A stretch of 28,373 bases of DNA, taken from positions 1 to 28,373 of the forward strand of contig NZ_CAJPQR010000029.1 in NCBI RefSeq assembly GCF_905372745.1. Direction: 5' to 3'. The DNA comes from an uncultured Campylobacter sp. (GTDB lineage: Bacteria; Campylobacterota; Campylobacteria; Campylobacterales; Campylobacteraceae). Below, piece by piece: positions 15,729 through 23,184 of this stretch. Position 1 is the stretch's first letter. Every line of letters starts with the position of its first letter. Position numbers and translations under genes: made by a program. Under the pieces are notes generated by a model, which saw only the letters and a program-made list of their open reading frames with translations, searched no databases and was not told the origin of the DNA.

Positions 15729-16223
15729 CTTCACAAGATCGGCCAAAACCTTCGCCGCGTGCTCCTTAGCTTTCACGCTCTTATACACCTTCGCGATCTT
15801 GCCGTCTTTGCCGATCACAAACGTAGAGCGCGCGATACCCAGATACTCTTTGCCGTAATTTTTCTTCACTTGCCAGACGCCGTAGAGTTTGGCGACTTCG
15901 TGCGTAGGATCGCTTAGCAGGATGTGCTTTAGGCTCTGTTTTTGCGCAAAGCCGGCGTGCGACTTGACGCTATCGGGACTAACGCCGACGATCACGGTGT
16001 CTTTGGCTATAAAGTCGTCGTAAAGCGCGCTAAATTCGCATGCTTCGGTCGTGCAACCCGGGGTGTTGTCCTTTGGATAAAAGTACAGCACGACGTTTTT
16101 GCCGACGAAGTCTTTTAGGCTGACGCTTACGCCGTCGCTGTTTTCTAGGCTAAACTCCGGCGCCGTATCGCCCGCTACTAGCGTGATTTTTCGCTCCAAA
16201 TCCTCTTTAGAAAATTCACTCAT
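15726..16223 (-). CDS. bcp: Bcp-type thiol peroxidase (peroxiredoxin Q)
   Basis: This enzyme reduces H2O2 and organic hydroperoxides with thioredoxin-type electrons in the cytoplasm. It has 165 residues with a thioredoxin fold. The motif NTPGCTTEACEF gives the peroxidatic C57 and, five residues on, the resolving C62, the Bcp/PrxQ arrangement. YFYPKDNTPG and ARSTFVIGKDGKI are further family marks. The start codon overlaps the tautomerase stop by four bases (ATGA), so the two are co-translated. A regulon shared with perR (PerR or Fur control) is plausible, but no operator is visible. The stop codon lies within the dispersed repeat. Confidence 0.93.
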   Translation of the reverse strand: MSEFSKEDLERKITLVAGDTAPEFSLENSDGVSVSLKDFVGKNVVLYFYPKDNTPGCTTEACEFSALYDDFIAKDTVIVGVSPDSVKSHAGFAQKQSLKHILLSDPTHEVAKLYGVWQVKKNYGKEYLGIARSTFVIGKDGKIAKVYKSVKAKEHAAKVLADLVK

Positions 16224-16423
16224 TTTTGCTCCTTTCTGATTTCCTCAAGCGTCTTGCCGCCTGAGCCTATCGAGCTTGCGTCGTATGTTTCGATATAAAT
16301 TTGCACTCGCTCGCGATTTTTGCCCAGCACGCGCACCATGGTGTCGGTCATCTCCTCGACCAGCTTTTGCTTTTGCTCTTTTGTCGGCTCTGGGCCTGCC
16401 ATTTTGACGTTTATGAAAGGCAT
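16220..16423 (-). CDS. 4-oxalocrotonate tautomerase family protein
   Basis: A 67-residue protein with the family's hallmark start MPFINVKM: Pro2 becomes the N-terminal catalytic base after Met removal. The rest follows the beta-alpha-beta unit of 4-OT (EQKQKLVEEMTDTMVRVLGK, then VQIYIETYDASSIGSGGKTL). Proteins of this size form hexamers. The natural substrate in Campylobacter and Helicobacter (DmpI-like proteins) is unknown. AAGGAG precedes the ATG, and it is the first gene of a two-gene unit with bcp. Pairing with a peroxidase suggests, as inference, detoxification of reactive carbonyl compounds. Confidence 0.9.
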   Translation of the reverse strand: MPFINVKMAGPEPTKEQKQKLVEEMTDTMVRVLGKNRERVQIYIETYDASSIGSGGKTLEEIRKEQK

Positions 16424-16624
16424 TTTTTCTCCTTAAATTTGATAAAATCGGGCTAATTATATCAAAATTTGACTCGTTATCCGGCTCGACCTCATTCTAA
16501 AATTTAAGCCTTCATATTAATATTTATCTTTAAATTTAATATTTAAGTAAAATTTAAAGCTAGTATGATTATTATGTGATTTGGTGGTAGTAAAATTAGC
16601 TAAATTTATCCAAAAGGAGCGAAT
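16424..16624. promoter_or_regulatory. Divergent promoter region, tautomerase-bcp / assT1
   Basis: These 201 AT-rich bases lie between divergent genes. Upstream of assT1 the best -10 candidates are TATGAT (16564-16569) and the nearby TTATTATG, with AAGGAG (16614-16619) placed five bases before ATG 16625. No strong operator-like dyad was found. Confidence 0.35.
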
Positions 16625-18397
16625 ATGCGTAAGAATTTTTTCGGTTCTATCGTTTTGGCTGCGGCCTTGGCGGGCGGCGCGTTTATAGCGGTGCCGCAGA
16701 CTGCGAGTGCGGGCGTTTTGGCGCATCACGTGAAGGTGCAGGGCGAGCTTGGCTCGGTGTTTATCAACCCATACGACGTGGCGCCGCTGACCGCCGTTAT
16801 CGATAGGGCGGGCAAGGACATCAAGGATATCCACGTGCAGGTGCTGGGTAAGCCAAACGGCGGTATCGACATCGCCTATAACGTCTCCGAGCATGCGCTG
16901 CTGACGCACGACGGCGTGCCGATCTGGGGGCTGTATCCGGACTATCTAAACGAGGTCGAAGTAAGCTACGTTTTTAACGGCGAAAAGAAGGTCGAAAAGT
17001 ATAAAATTTACGCTCAGCCGATCGTGACGTATAGCCGCGATTATAGATTTAGCCACATGCAAAAGATGAAGGTCAAAAAGGTCGATCCTGCGTTTAAAAA
17101 CAGGCTCTATCTTATCAACAACACCATCACAAGCGTTTATAAGCCGCTTGATTGGAAAAATGGGGGTGCCGCTAGCTGGAATGATTTTACCGAAAATTTC
17201 GTCGTCGATACGCAGGGCGAGGTCAGATGGTATCTGGATTATCAGAAATTTTACGACCGCAGCGAGCGTAGGGTGATGGACGGCGGCATGATGATGGGCT
17301 TTCATCAGCTGCCAAACGGTGATCTGAGCTGGGGTATGGCGCAGCGATATATGCGCTACGATATGATGGGCAAAGAGGTGTATAATCGCGAGCTGCCGCG
17401 CGGCTACATCGACCTTAGCCACGAGGTGATGCCGCTAAAGGGTGATCACTTACTGCTTCGCGTCGGTAAATACAACTACCACCACGCAGACGGCAGGATC
17501 TCGCACACGATCAGAGATCATATCATCGAAGTGGACGGCAGCGGCAAGGTCGTGGACGAGTGGGATCTGAATGAAATTTTCGGCAAAAACGTCTACCGCA
17601 GCAGCCTCATCAAGGCTCTTGACGCTCGCGCCGTGTGCCTAAATATCGACATGGACGCCAAAGAGATCAAAATCAGCGACGATCTGCCTTTCGGCGACGT
17701 GACCTCGACCGGCACGGGACGCAACTGGGCGCACGTAAACTCGATCTCATACGATCCTAGCGACGACGGCATCATCCTCTCGCTTCGCCACCAAGGCATA
17801 GTTAAGATCGGCCGCGACAAAAAGGTAAAATGGATCCTGGCATCGCCTGAGGGCTGGAGTGCGGACTTTAAAGAAAAAGTGCTTACTCCTGTCGATAAAA
17901 ACGGCAACAAAATCAAATGCGAAAACTCAAAATGCGAGGGCGACTTCGACTGGTCGTGGACGCAGCACACCGCGTGGCTCACTCCGCGCTACGATAACAA
18001 GGGCCCTGTAAAGCACATCAGCGTATTTGACAACGGCGACGGCCGCGGCATGGAGCAGCCTGCGCTAAAAGAGGAAAAATACTCTCGCGCGGTTGAGTAC
18101 AAGATCGACGAGAAAAAGGGCACCGTCGAGCAGACGTGGGAGTTTGGCAAGGAGCGTGGATTTGACTTCTATAGCGCGGTTACTAGCGTCGTGGAGTGGC
18201 AAAAGGATAAAAGCACGTATTTTATGTCAAGCTCGAACGTCTATCTGCTAAAGCCTGATAAAACGATCAAAATGGTGCTCGTGGAGATCGATCCGAAAAC
18301 AAACGACATCAAATTTGAGATGGACGTGGAGTCTGCATCGAGAGATGACGTAGCCTACCGCGCGATGGTGATCGATCCGAATATCTTTGAGTATTAA
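16625..18397 (+). CDS. astA: Arylsulfate sulfotransferase, copy 1
   Basis: This periplasmic enzyme moves sulfate from one phenolic sulfate ester to another phenol without PAPS. It has 590 residues with a signal peptide ending at about residue 29 (TASA). The N-terminal beta domain precedes a six-bladed propeller. Active-site residues are visible with nearly the same spacing as in UPEC AssT: H266 (DLSHEV), H370 (RNWAHVNS), R388 (LSLRHQ) and H448 (WTQHTAW), the last being the expected sulfohistidine. C432 and C437 (CENSKC) sit just before H448, where AssT has its short disulfide loop, the substrate of DsbL. It is followed after 215 bases by dsbL1-dsbI1. C. jejuni has the similar dsbA2-dsbB-astA locus. 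The catalytic set is complete, so it should be active if folded oxidatively. Confidence 0.93.
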   Translation: MRKNFFGSIVLAAALAGGAFIAVPQTASAGVLAHHVKVQGELGSVFINPYDVAPLTAVIDRAGKDIKDIHVQVLGKPNGGIDIAYNVSEHALLTHDGVPIWGLYPDYLNEVEVSYVFNGEKKVEKYKIYAQPIVTYSRDYRFSHMQKMKVKKVDPAFKNRLYLINNTITSVYKPLDWKNGGAASWNDFTENFVVDTQGEVRWYLDYQKFYDRSERRVMDGGMMMGFHQLPNGDLSWGMAQRYMRYDMMGKEVYNRELPRGYIDLSHEVMPLKGDHLLLRVGKYNYHHADGRISHTIRDHIIEVDGSGKVVDEWDLNEIFGKNVYRSSLIKALDARAVCLNIDMDAKEIKISDDLPFGDVTSTGTGRNWAHVNSISYDPSDDGIILSLRHQGIVKIGRDKKVKWILASPEGWSADFKEKVLTPVDKNGNKIKCENSKCEGDFDWSWTQHTAWLTPRYDNKGPVKHISVFDNGDGRGMEQPALKEEKYSRAVEYKIDEKKGTVEQTWEFGKERGFDFYSAVTSVVEWQKDKSTYFMSSSNVYLLKPDKTIKMVLVEIDPKTNDIKFEMDVESASRDDVAYRAMVIDPNIFEY

Positions 18398-18469
18398 AAT
18401 TTGACCTTTTCCGGTTTAGTTTTTCTAGCCGCCGTTAAAATCAGACGCGCGGCTGGATTCGGTATTTGT

Positions 18470-18509
18470 GCGGCGAGGTTAAATTTGAAATGAAAATTTG
18501 ACTCGCCGC
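18470..18509 (+). terminator. Hairpin after assT1
   Basis: Arms GCGGCGAG (18470-18477) and CTCGCCGC (18502-18509) are extended inward by AAATTT/AAATTT pairing and followed by TTTGTTT. It lies about 70 bases after the stop. It is likely a terminator or transcript-processing site that lowers expression of dsbL1-dsbI1. A second dyad, AAATTTGAC-TC-GTCAAATTT, follows near 18516-18535. Confidence 0.5.
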
Positions 18510-18577
18510 TTTGTTTAAATTTGACTCGTCAAATTTGCCTAGCTTAGCCCGCTTAATCTCAAATTTACCCTTTATTT

Positions 18578-18585
18578 TATACAAT
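18578..18585 (+). promoter_or_regulatory. Candidate -10 for dsbL1
   Basis: TATACAAT lies 27 bases before the dsbL1 ATG in a T-rich tract, with AAAGGA as ribosome-binding site. With the hairpin upstream, dsbL1-dsbI1 may have a promoter separate from assT1. There is no -35 support. Confidence 0.3.
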
Positions 18586-18612
18586 TTTTAAAATTTAATC
18601 CAAAGGATTTCT

Positions 18613-19266
18613 ATGAAAATAATCTCTAAATTTATGCGGATTTTAGCCGTCTTTTGCCTGCTTGGCTCTATGGCAAACGCGCTAGAGGAGGGCAAGGAGT
18701 ATCAGATACTACAAAAACCTCTAGACGTACCTAAAAACAGCGTCGTAAAGGTCTTTAGCTACGAGTGTCCGCACTGCTATAAATTCGACAAAACCGTCAC
18801 GCCCAAACTCTTTAGCGAGCTAGACGGAGTTAAATTTATCCCGTATCACTTAAAAACCAAAGGAAAGCTCGGTGAAACGGCGAGTAAAATTTTTGCCGCG
18901 ATGATCGCTCTGGACGAGGCTAACGACGTTAGTTTGCTTAGCGAGAAGTCTAAATTTAAAAAGGCTAAATTTGCGGTTTATAACGCCGTTCACGACAAAA
19001 ACGACGATTTTAAAGACGGCAAGGACAAGGTTAGATTTATCAAAACCGCCATTAGTGCAGCGGGCGTGAGCGAGGCGGACTACGACAAGGCTCTAGCTAG
19101 CCCGCGCGCGCAAGAAATTTTAAAAACATGGGACGAGAGCTACGACGTAGCCAAGGTTCAGGGCGTGCCGGCATACGTCGTTAGCGGTAAATATCTGCTA
19201 AACGCGCAGGCGTTAGGCTCGATCGACGCCATGGCCGCCGCCGTCAAAGAGCTATCGGCGAGATAA
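18613..19266 (+). CDS. DsbA/DsbL-like thiol:disulfide oxidoreductase, copy 1
   Basis: This periplasmic protein introduces disulfides into secreted proteins. It has 217 residues: a signal peptide (about 1-23), then a DsbA-type thioredoxin fold with an inserted helical domain. The active site is C52-P-H-C55 in FSYECPHCYKFD, and the cis-proline loop is QGVPAYVV near residue 188. The CPHC dipeptide is that of E. coli DsbA; copy 2 has CPFC. Full-length alignment with copy 2 is clear (KTVTPK, HLKTKG, SKFKKAKFA, WDESYDVAK). Context makes it the dedicated oxidase for AssT1. The stop overlaps the dsbI1 start by one base. DsbL-versus-DsbA naming rests on the AssT neighbourhood. Confidence 0.9.
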   Translation: MKIISKFMRILAVFCLLGSMANALEEGKEYQILQKPLDVPKNSVVKVFSYECPHCYKFDKTVTPKLFSELDGVKFIPYHLKTKGKLGETASKIFAAMIALDEANDVSLLSEKSKFKKAKFAVYNAVHDKNDDFKDGKDKVRFIKTAISAAGVSEADYDKALASPRAQEILKTWDESYDVAKVQGVPAYVVSGKYLLNAQALGSIDAMAAAVKELSAR

Positions 19267-19787
19267 TGGACTACAATATCGAAAACAAGGGCTTTGTCTG
19301 CTTTGCATATAACTTGCAGCGAAGGCGAGCGTTTTGGGCGGGGCTGCTTGCGGTTTTGGCGGTCAAATTTATCTTGTGCGAGCTGTTTTTAGGCGGCGAG
19401 GCAGCCGATGCGCTTGTTGTGAAGCTGCGCTTTGCGACGCTGTTTGCGGCGTTTGGCGTGTGCGTAGCGATGTGCGCGCCCAAGTTTTTTGGCGTCAAGC
19501 TCGCGGGATTTTTCCTGATTTTTTTGGGCGCGATATTCGGGCTTGATTACTCCACGAGCGATTTTAGCGGCGTTAGCGAGATTAGTTTTCCTTTTGCGCT
19601 ACCGCTAAACGAAATTTGCCCGAGCCTTTTTGCGCCTGATTTGAGCGCGGCAAACGAAGCGGTATTTATCAAAATTTACGCGTGGGCGAATTTTGCGTTT
19701 TTTGCGGTGTTTGGGGCGTTTTGTCTTGTGATGATACTAAGCTGGTTTGTGTATAATGCGCGTAGCAGCGAAATCAATCAAATTTAG
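19266..19787 (+). CDS. DsbB/DsbI-like membrane protein without catalytic cysteines, copy 1
   Basis: It has 173 residues and four predicted membrane helices. Copy 2 (22553-23176) aligns along the body: R55-F56-A57 here matches R51-F52-A53 there, LAGFFLIFLGAIFGLDYS matches the AVGYLLAFWGAIQGIMYS region, and FPFALPLNEICPSLFAPD matches YPFGLPLERWAPDWFLPT. In DsbB/DsbI the first periplasmic loop holds a CXXC that reoxidises DsbA/DsbL and passes electrons to quinone. Here those positions are D48 and V51. Of the second-loop cysteine pair only C118 is left, and that loop is shorter. The frame is otherwise intact and translationally coupled to dsbL1. It is probably unable to act as an oxidase by the usual route, and may be a scaffold, or dsbL1 may depend on DsbI2. 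Confidence 0.75.
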   Translation: MDYNIENKGFVCFAYNLQRRRAFWAGLLAVLAVKFILCELFLGGEAADALVVKLRFATLFAAFGVCVAMCAPKFFGVKLAGFFLIFLGAIFGLDYSTSDFSGVSEISFPFALPLNEICPSLFAPDLSAANEAVFIKIYAWANFAFFAVFGAFCLVMILSWFVYNARSSEINQI

Positions 19788-19822
19788 ATTTTGAATTCCC
19801 CGCGCTTGACGGATTTCAAAAG

Positions 19823-19889
19823 TAGTTTTTGATTAAGGCGCTCGGTCACATACTATATGTATGCTCCCGTCACGCCTAATCAAAAACTA
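19823..19889. repeat. Large imperfect hairpin after dsbI1
   Basis: Arms TAGTTTTTGATTAAGGCG (19823-19840) and CGCCTAATCAAAAACTA (19873-19889) pair over 17 positions with one bulged base. The loop holds a smaller stem CATAC (19849-19853) and GTATG (19859-19863). It is 35 bases beyond the dsbI1 stop between convergent genes. It may be a bidirectional terminator or a repetitive-palindrome element. No long T run follows on either strand. Confidence 0.55.
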
Positions 19890-19980
19890 TTTAAACTACG
19901 CCTACCGACGTCTGGAATATTTATCTCATATTCTGCTAAAATTACAAATTTAAAAACTCAAATTTGACATTTTCGATGGG

Positions 19981-20178
19981 CGGGTCTAGGCGAGTAAAAT
20001 TTGAAGCCGAAATTTATAAATTTGACTTCAAATTTGAACGTAAAAAGATAAGGCGCAGTATTTTGAGATGGATTTGAATGTTGTGCAGAAATTTTAAGTC
20101 AAGGCTAGACAAGTAGTCTGCCGCAGACTTAAAATTTCAAACTCATTCAAAGACGCTCAAAAGCCAAGCCGCAAATCA
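19981..20178 (+). repeat. Dispersed intergenic repeat, copy B
   Basis: This is the second copy of the element at 15532-15728, in the same orientation and of almost identical length (198 against 197). It starts CGGGTCTAGG, shares GTAAAATTTGAA, CCGAAATT and AAATTTGACTTCAAATTTGA, and ends CAAGCCGCAAATCA. The variable middle folds with different but again complementary arms, AAATTTTAAGTC (20089-20100) and GACTTAAAATTT (20126-20137), enclosing AGAC/GTCT. It lies just 3' of the response regulator gene, as copy A lies 3' of bcp. Confidence 0.65.
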
Positions 20179-20181
20179 AAT

Positions 20182-20862
20182 TTATTCGCCGCTTAGTAAG
20201 ATGTATCCACTCTCGCTAATATTTTTAAATTTAACCCCCAGCTCCCGCTTTAGCCTTAGTACGACATTTTGTATCGCGCCCTTGCTCGTTTGCTCGCCCT
20301 CGTAGACGAACTCCTCGATCATCTCGTAGCTCACGAGCTTGTTTAGATTGTACGCAAAGAGCCAAAAGAGCTTGTTTTGCAAAAATGATAGATAAATTTC
20401 CTCGCCGTTTTTGTAGATCTTTTCTTTAGCAAGATTTATGCTGGTTTGCGGGCCCAGACGCACGAGCTTTTCGTCCTTTTCGTAGGTTAGAGCCACTAGC
20501 AGGCGGCACAGGGCAGCGATATCGACGGGCTTTTTTAGAAACGATGCCGCGCCGTGCTCGATGCTTTTGATGAGGTTATCGTCGGTGTCGTAGGAGGTAA
20601 AGACGATAAATTTTTGCGCGGGCTTTATGCGTATCATCTCCTTCATCATCTCAAAGCCGTTCATCGCGGGCATGTGGATGTCGGTGATGACGACCGTAGG
20701 GGCTAGCTTTTTAAAGCGCTCCAGCCCCTCTAGCCCGTCGCCCGCGCCCCAGACGCTAAGGCAGTATGGCTTTAGCCCGCCTATTAGCAGCTCCCTTGCG
20801 ATCTCGTCGTCTTCGACGATGAGGACGCTCAGGTCTTTAAGCAGCTTTAAGTACTCTTGCAT
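20182..20862 (-). CDS. OmpR/PhoB-type response regulator
   Basis: This is a DNA-binding output protein of a two-component pair, 226 residues. The receiver domain has the acidic pocket E17-D18-D19, phosphoacceptor D61 (VVITDIHMPAMNGF), the switch T89 and K110 (FLKKPVD). The C-terminal winged-helix domain includes GEEIYLSFLQNKLFWLF and AIQNVVLRLKRELG, ending in GYILLSGE, as in Trans_reg_C proteins. It starts one base after the kinase stop with AAGGAG in the kinase 3' end, so is co-translated with it. Location between two AssT modules suggests it controls one or both; this is inference. Confidence 0.92.
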   Translation of the reverse strand: MQEYLKLLKDLSVLIVEDDEIARELLIGGLKPYCLSVWGAGDGLEGLERFKKLAPTVVITDIHMPAMNGFEMMKEMIRIKPAQKFIVFTSYDTDDNLIKSIEHGAASFLKKPVDIAALCRLLVALTYEKDEKLVRLGPQTSINLAKEKIYKNGEEIYLSFLQNKLFWLFAYNLNKLVSYEMIEEFVYEGEQTSKGAIQNVVLRLKRELGVKFKNISESGYILLSGE

Positions 20863-20863
20863 C

Positions 20864-22513
20864 TCACTCCTTTAAATTTATCTCAAAGCCGAGCTCAAAC
20901 GTCGTCGGATCACCAGAGCTTAGTAGTTTGATATCGCCTGCGAGCTTTTCGTTTGCCAGCTTTTTGCCAAAATACAGCCCGATGCCGCTTCCTTGCTTTT
21001 TGGTGGTTTTTGGCTGGGTCAAAATTTTATCCCGAAGCTCCTTGCTCACGCCGCTGCCGTAGTCCGTGACGGATATTTTACACATGCCGTTTTCAAATTT
21101 GACATCGATAAAAACTTGCCGCTTGGCGATTTCGTCTTTGTATCGCTCCACGACCGCGTCTTTGGCGTTGTGAATGAGGATGAGTAAAATTTGCTGCACG
21201 ATGCCCATTCGCTGCGTGGCCTCTTCGTCTTGAAACTCGCGCAAGCTTACCGCGACGTTTGCTTTGCTAAGCTCGGTGTGCATGAGCTTTAGCAGGTCTT
21301 TGATGCAGCGCTGCACGCTAAATTTTTGCGGACTGTCGCTGCTTTTGTAAAAATTTCTAAAAATCTCGATCGTATCGCTCAAGAGCACGGTCGCAGCCTG
21401 GCCTTTTTGCAGCATACTCTCTAGCGTAGCGGCATCTAGCTTGCCGTCTTTTTGCAGCATGAGCAGGCTTGAGATCATTAAATTTAGCGAATTAACCGGC
21501 TGAATAAACTGATGATTTATGCCGCTGATTAGCTCGCCAGCCTCGCTCATACGGGCTTTGTGCTTGAGCAGAGCTTCGTAGTCGTCTTGTAGGTTTTTGA
21601 TTTTTGAGTACATAAAGTTATGGAGGAAATTTGCCACCAGCGCCAGCGCCGCGAACGCAAAAAGCAAGATGAGAGCGTTTTTTAGCACGGAGTTAAGCAG
21701 CGTTGCAAGCTCCTTTTCGTTATCCGTACCCGCGCCTATAAACCAGTTTAGCGTGGGGATCTCGGCGACGGAGATGAAATTTGAGCCGATATTTAGGCTC
21801 GTGATGTCCTCGTCGCGCAGGAAAAGCTCTTTAAATTTATCCTCGATCTGCTTTTTTAGCGCCGCGTCCTTCATCGGCGTTAAAATTTCGCCGCCGTGGG
21901 TTACGATAAAGGCGTAGGTATCGGGCGCTAGTTTAAATTTTTCCATATTTTTTAGTATGTTTTGCAGCTTCACCACGCCGCAAAACACCCCCGCAAACGA
22001 GCTTCCGTCCAGCACGGGCACGCATAAATTTAACGTCGGCTCGCCTAAAATTTTATGGCGCTGCATAAAATTTACCGTGGGTGTGAGCGTGTTTTTGGTC
22101 TCCTCAAACCACACAAGCCCCGTGCGCAGGCTCTTTGGCATAGCTTCGTTCTCGCCTAGCTCCTTGCCGTCCACGAAGATATCCCCGCCCTCGCGCAAAA
22201 ACTGCAAGGCGTCGAATTCCGCGGAGTTTTCCTTAAAAAGCCGTATGAAACCGCCGAGCTTTTCGCTATCTTGCGAGATGCCCGCGTTTTGTATAAATTT
22301 AGCCGCGCGCACCAGCGAGTGCAGTCGCTCGTCCAGCCAAAACGAGAAATTCCCGACCATATTTTCGCTCGCGGCGATCTTGTTTTTATCCGCGAGCGCC
22401 GTAATCTGCGCCTTGGCGTCCTCGTAGTTTTTCACGCCCAAAAGCACCACGAAAAGGCTTGCGAAAATGATGATGAAGTAGATTTTAAAATTATGTTCGC
22501 GTAAGGCTCTCAT
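20864..22513 (-). CDS. Membrane sensor histidine kinase with periplasmic Cache-like domain
   Basis: It has 549 residues. Helix 1 is at about 11-27, then a ~245-residue periplasmic sensor with Cache features (LVWFEETKNTLTPTVNF, LNLCVPVLDGSSFAGVFCGVVKL, AFIVTHGGEIL), and helix 2 at about 279-297. After a short coiled linker comes the H-box, where H334 lies in GINHQFIQPVNSL, close to the AHQWRQPLN form common in Epsilonproteobacteria. The ATPase domain has the N-box (LIHNAKDAV), G1 (DYGSGVS) and G2 (GSGIGLYFGKKLA). Cache sensors often bind small organic ligands, so a phenolic or sulfated compound is a conceivable signal, but nothing in the sequence proves it. The ATG has no ribosome-binding site; see the promoter entry. 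Confidence 0.92.
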   Translation of the reverse strand: MRALREHNFKIYFIIIFASLFVVLLGVKNYEDAKAQITALADKNKIAASENMVGNFSFWLDERLHSLVRAAKFIQNAGISQDSEKLGGFIRLFKENSAEFDALQFLREGGDIFVDGKELGENEAMPKSLRTGLVWFEETKNTLTPTVNFMQRHKILGEPTLNLCVPVLDGSSFAGVFCGVVKLQNILKNMEKFKLAPDTYAFIVTHGGEILTPMKDAALKKQIEDKFKELFLRDEDITSLNIGSNFISVAEIPTLNWFIGAGTDNEKELATLLNSVLKNALILLFAFAALALVANFLHNFMYSKIKNLQDDYEALLKHKARMSEAGELISGINHQFIQPVNSLNLMISSLLMLQKDGKLDAATLESMLQKGQAATVLLSDTIEIFRNFYKSSDSPQKFSVQRCIKDLLKLMHTELSKANVAVSLREFQDEEATQRMGIVQQILLILIHNAKDAVVERYKDEIAKRQVFIDVKFENGMCKISVTDYGSGVSKELRDKILTQPKTTKKQGSGIGLYFGKKLANEKLAGDIKLLSSGDPTTFELGFEINLKE

Positions 22514-22528
22514 GCGGCGAGTATAGCA
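22513..22528 (-). promoter_or_regulatory. Extended -10 element placing the kinase transcript start at its ATG
   Basis: On the minus strand TGCTATACT (22528-22520) is an extended -10. Its last base is seven bases from the A of the kinase ATG at 22513, so transcription would start at or next to the start codon, giving a leaderless mRNA. CGCCGC fills the gap and no Shine-Dalgarno is present. The first membrane helix begins at residue 11, so a later start is unlikely. Confidence 0.45.
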
Positions 22529-22554
22529 AAATCGGTCTAAATTTAGACCGATTT
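22529..22554 (-). terminator. Perfect 26-base palindrome after dsbI2
   Basis: This fully self-complementary sequence overlaps the dsbI2 stop codon, with GGTC/GACC as its GC core, and is followed on the minus strand by TTTTGC. It should end or attenuate the dsbL2-dsbI2 transcript and separate it from the kinase gene. Being symmetric, it could also be a protein-binding site next to the kinase promoter. Confidence 0.6.
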
Positions 22555-23176
22555 AAGCTTTTTTGATAGTTAAAATTTTGCAAATAAACATCGCGGCAAG
22601 CACGACGAAGCAGACTCCAAAGCCGATCAGCGTGCAGTCGGCCATCGACATAAATTTGCTTGATGGGATCAGATACCAGCCGTCCTCGTAAAGATCCACC
22701 AGATACTTCTGAAAGCCGCTTAGCGTGACGCCGTCGGGCACCAGCGGGCTATCGTAGCCGCAGTCGCCCGTAGGCAAGAACCAATCAGGCGCCCACCGCT
22801 CAAGCGGCAGGCCAAACGGATAGTGCGGCTCGGTCGAGCAGCCCTGCACGCCGAACGGATCGTCTCCGTGCACGGCGTCGTGGATCTTGGCTAGCTTGGC
22901 GCTATACATTATGCCCTGGATCGCGCCCCAAAAGGCTAGCAGGTAGCCTACCGCGGCGAGAAGCAAATTTTTAGGATTTACGATCGCGACCAGGCCTCCT
23001 AGCGCCATGCACAAAAAGGCAAAGCGGATATAGACGCACTGCTCGCAAGGCGGCATATAGACGTAGTTTTGAAACAGCGAGTGCGCGAGGATAACAACCC
23101 CTACGCTCACCGCTATGAGGATCGCCCACGGCAGGCGGCTACCTCCGAATTTCGCTATTTTTTCCGCAAATTTCAT
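22553..23176 (-). CDS. dsbI: DsbB/DsbI-like disulfide oxidase, copy 2 (complete)
   Basis: This inner-membrane protein reoxidises its DsbL partner and passes electrons to quinone. It has 207 residues with four or five helices. The first periplasmic loop has C44-E-Q-C47 (MPPCEQCVYIRF), with an Arg four residues after the motif as in DsbB. The second, long loop has C113 and C139 (QGCSTEP, TGDCGYD), which form the exchanging pair. It starts 8 bases after the dsbL2 stop on the same strand. This copy retains all four redox cysteines, unlike the 19266-19787 paralogue. The symbol follows UPEC usage; in Campylobacter it is also called dsbB. Confidence 0.88.
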   Translation of the reverse strand: MKFAEKIAKFGGSRLPWAILIAVSVGVVILAHSLFQNYVYMPPCEQCVYIRFAFLCMALGGLVAIVNPKNLLLAAVGYLLAFWGAIQGIMYSAKLAKIHDAVHGDDPFGVQGCSTEPHYPFGLPLERWAPDWFLPTGDCGYDSPLVPDGVTLSGFQKYLVDLYEDGWYLIPSSKFMSMADCTLIGFGVCFVVLAAMFICKILTIKKA

Positions 23177-23184
23177 GCCGCGCC

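Noticed and set aside
19266..19787. Loss of the CXXC as a frameshift or assembly artefact
   Set aside because: The alignment to copy 2 continues in one frame on both sides of the motif without gaps, so a local frame error cannot explain the change.
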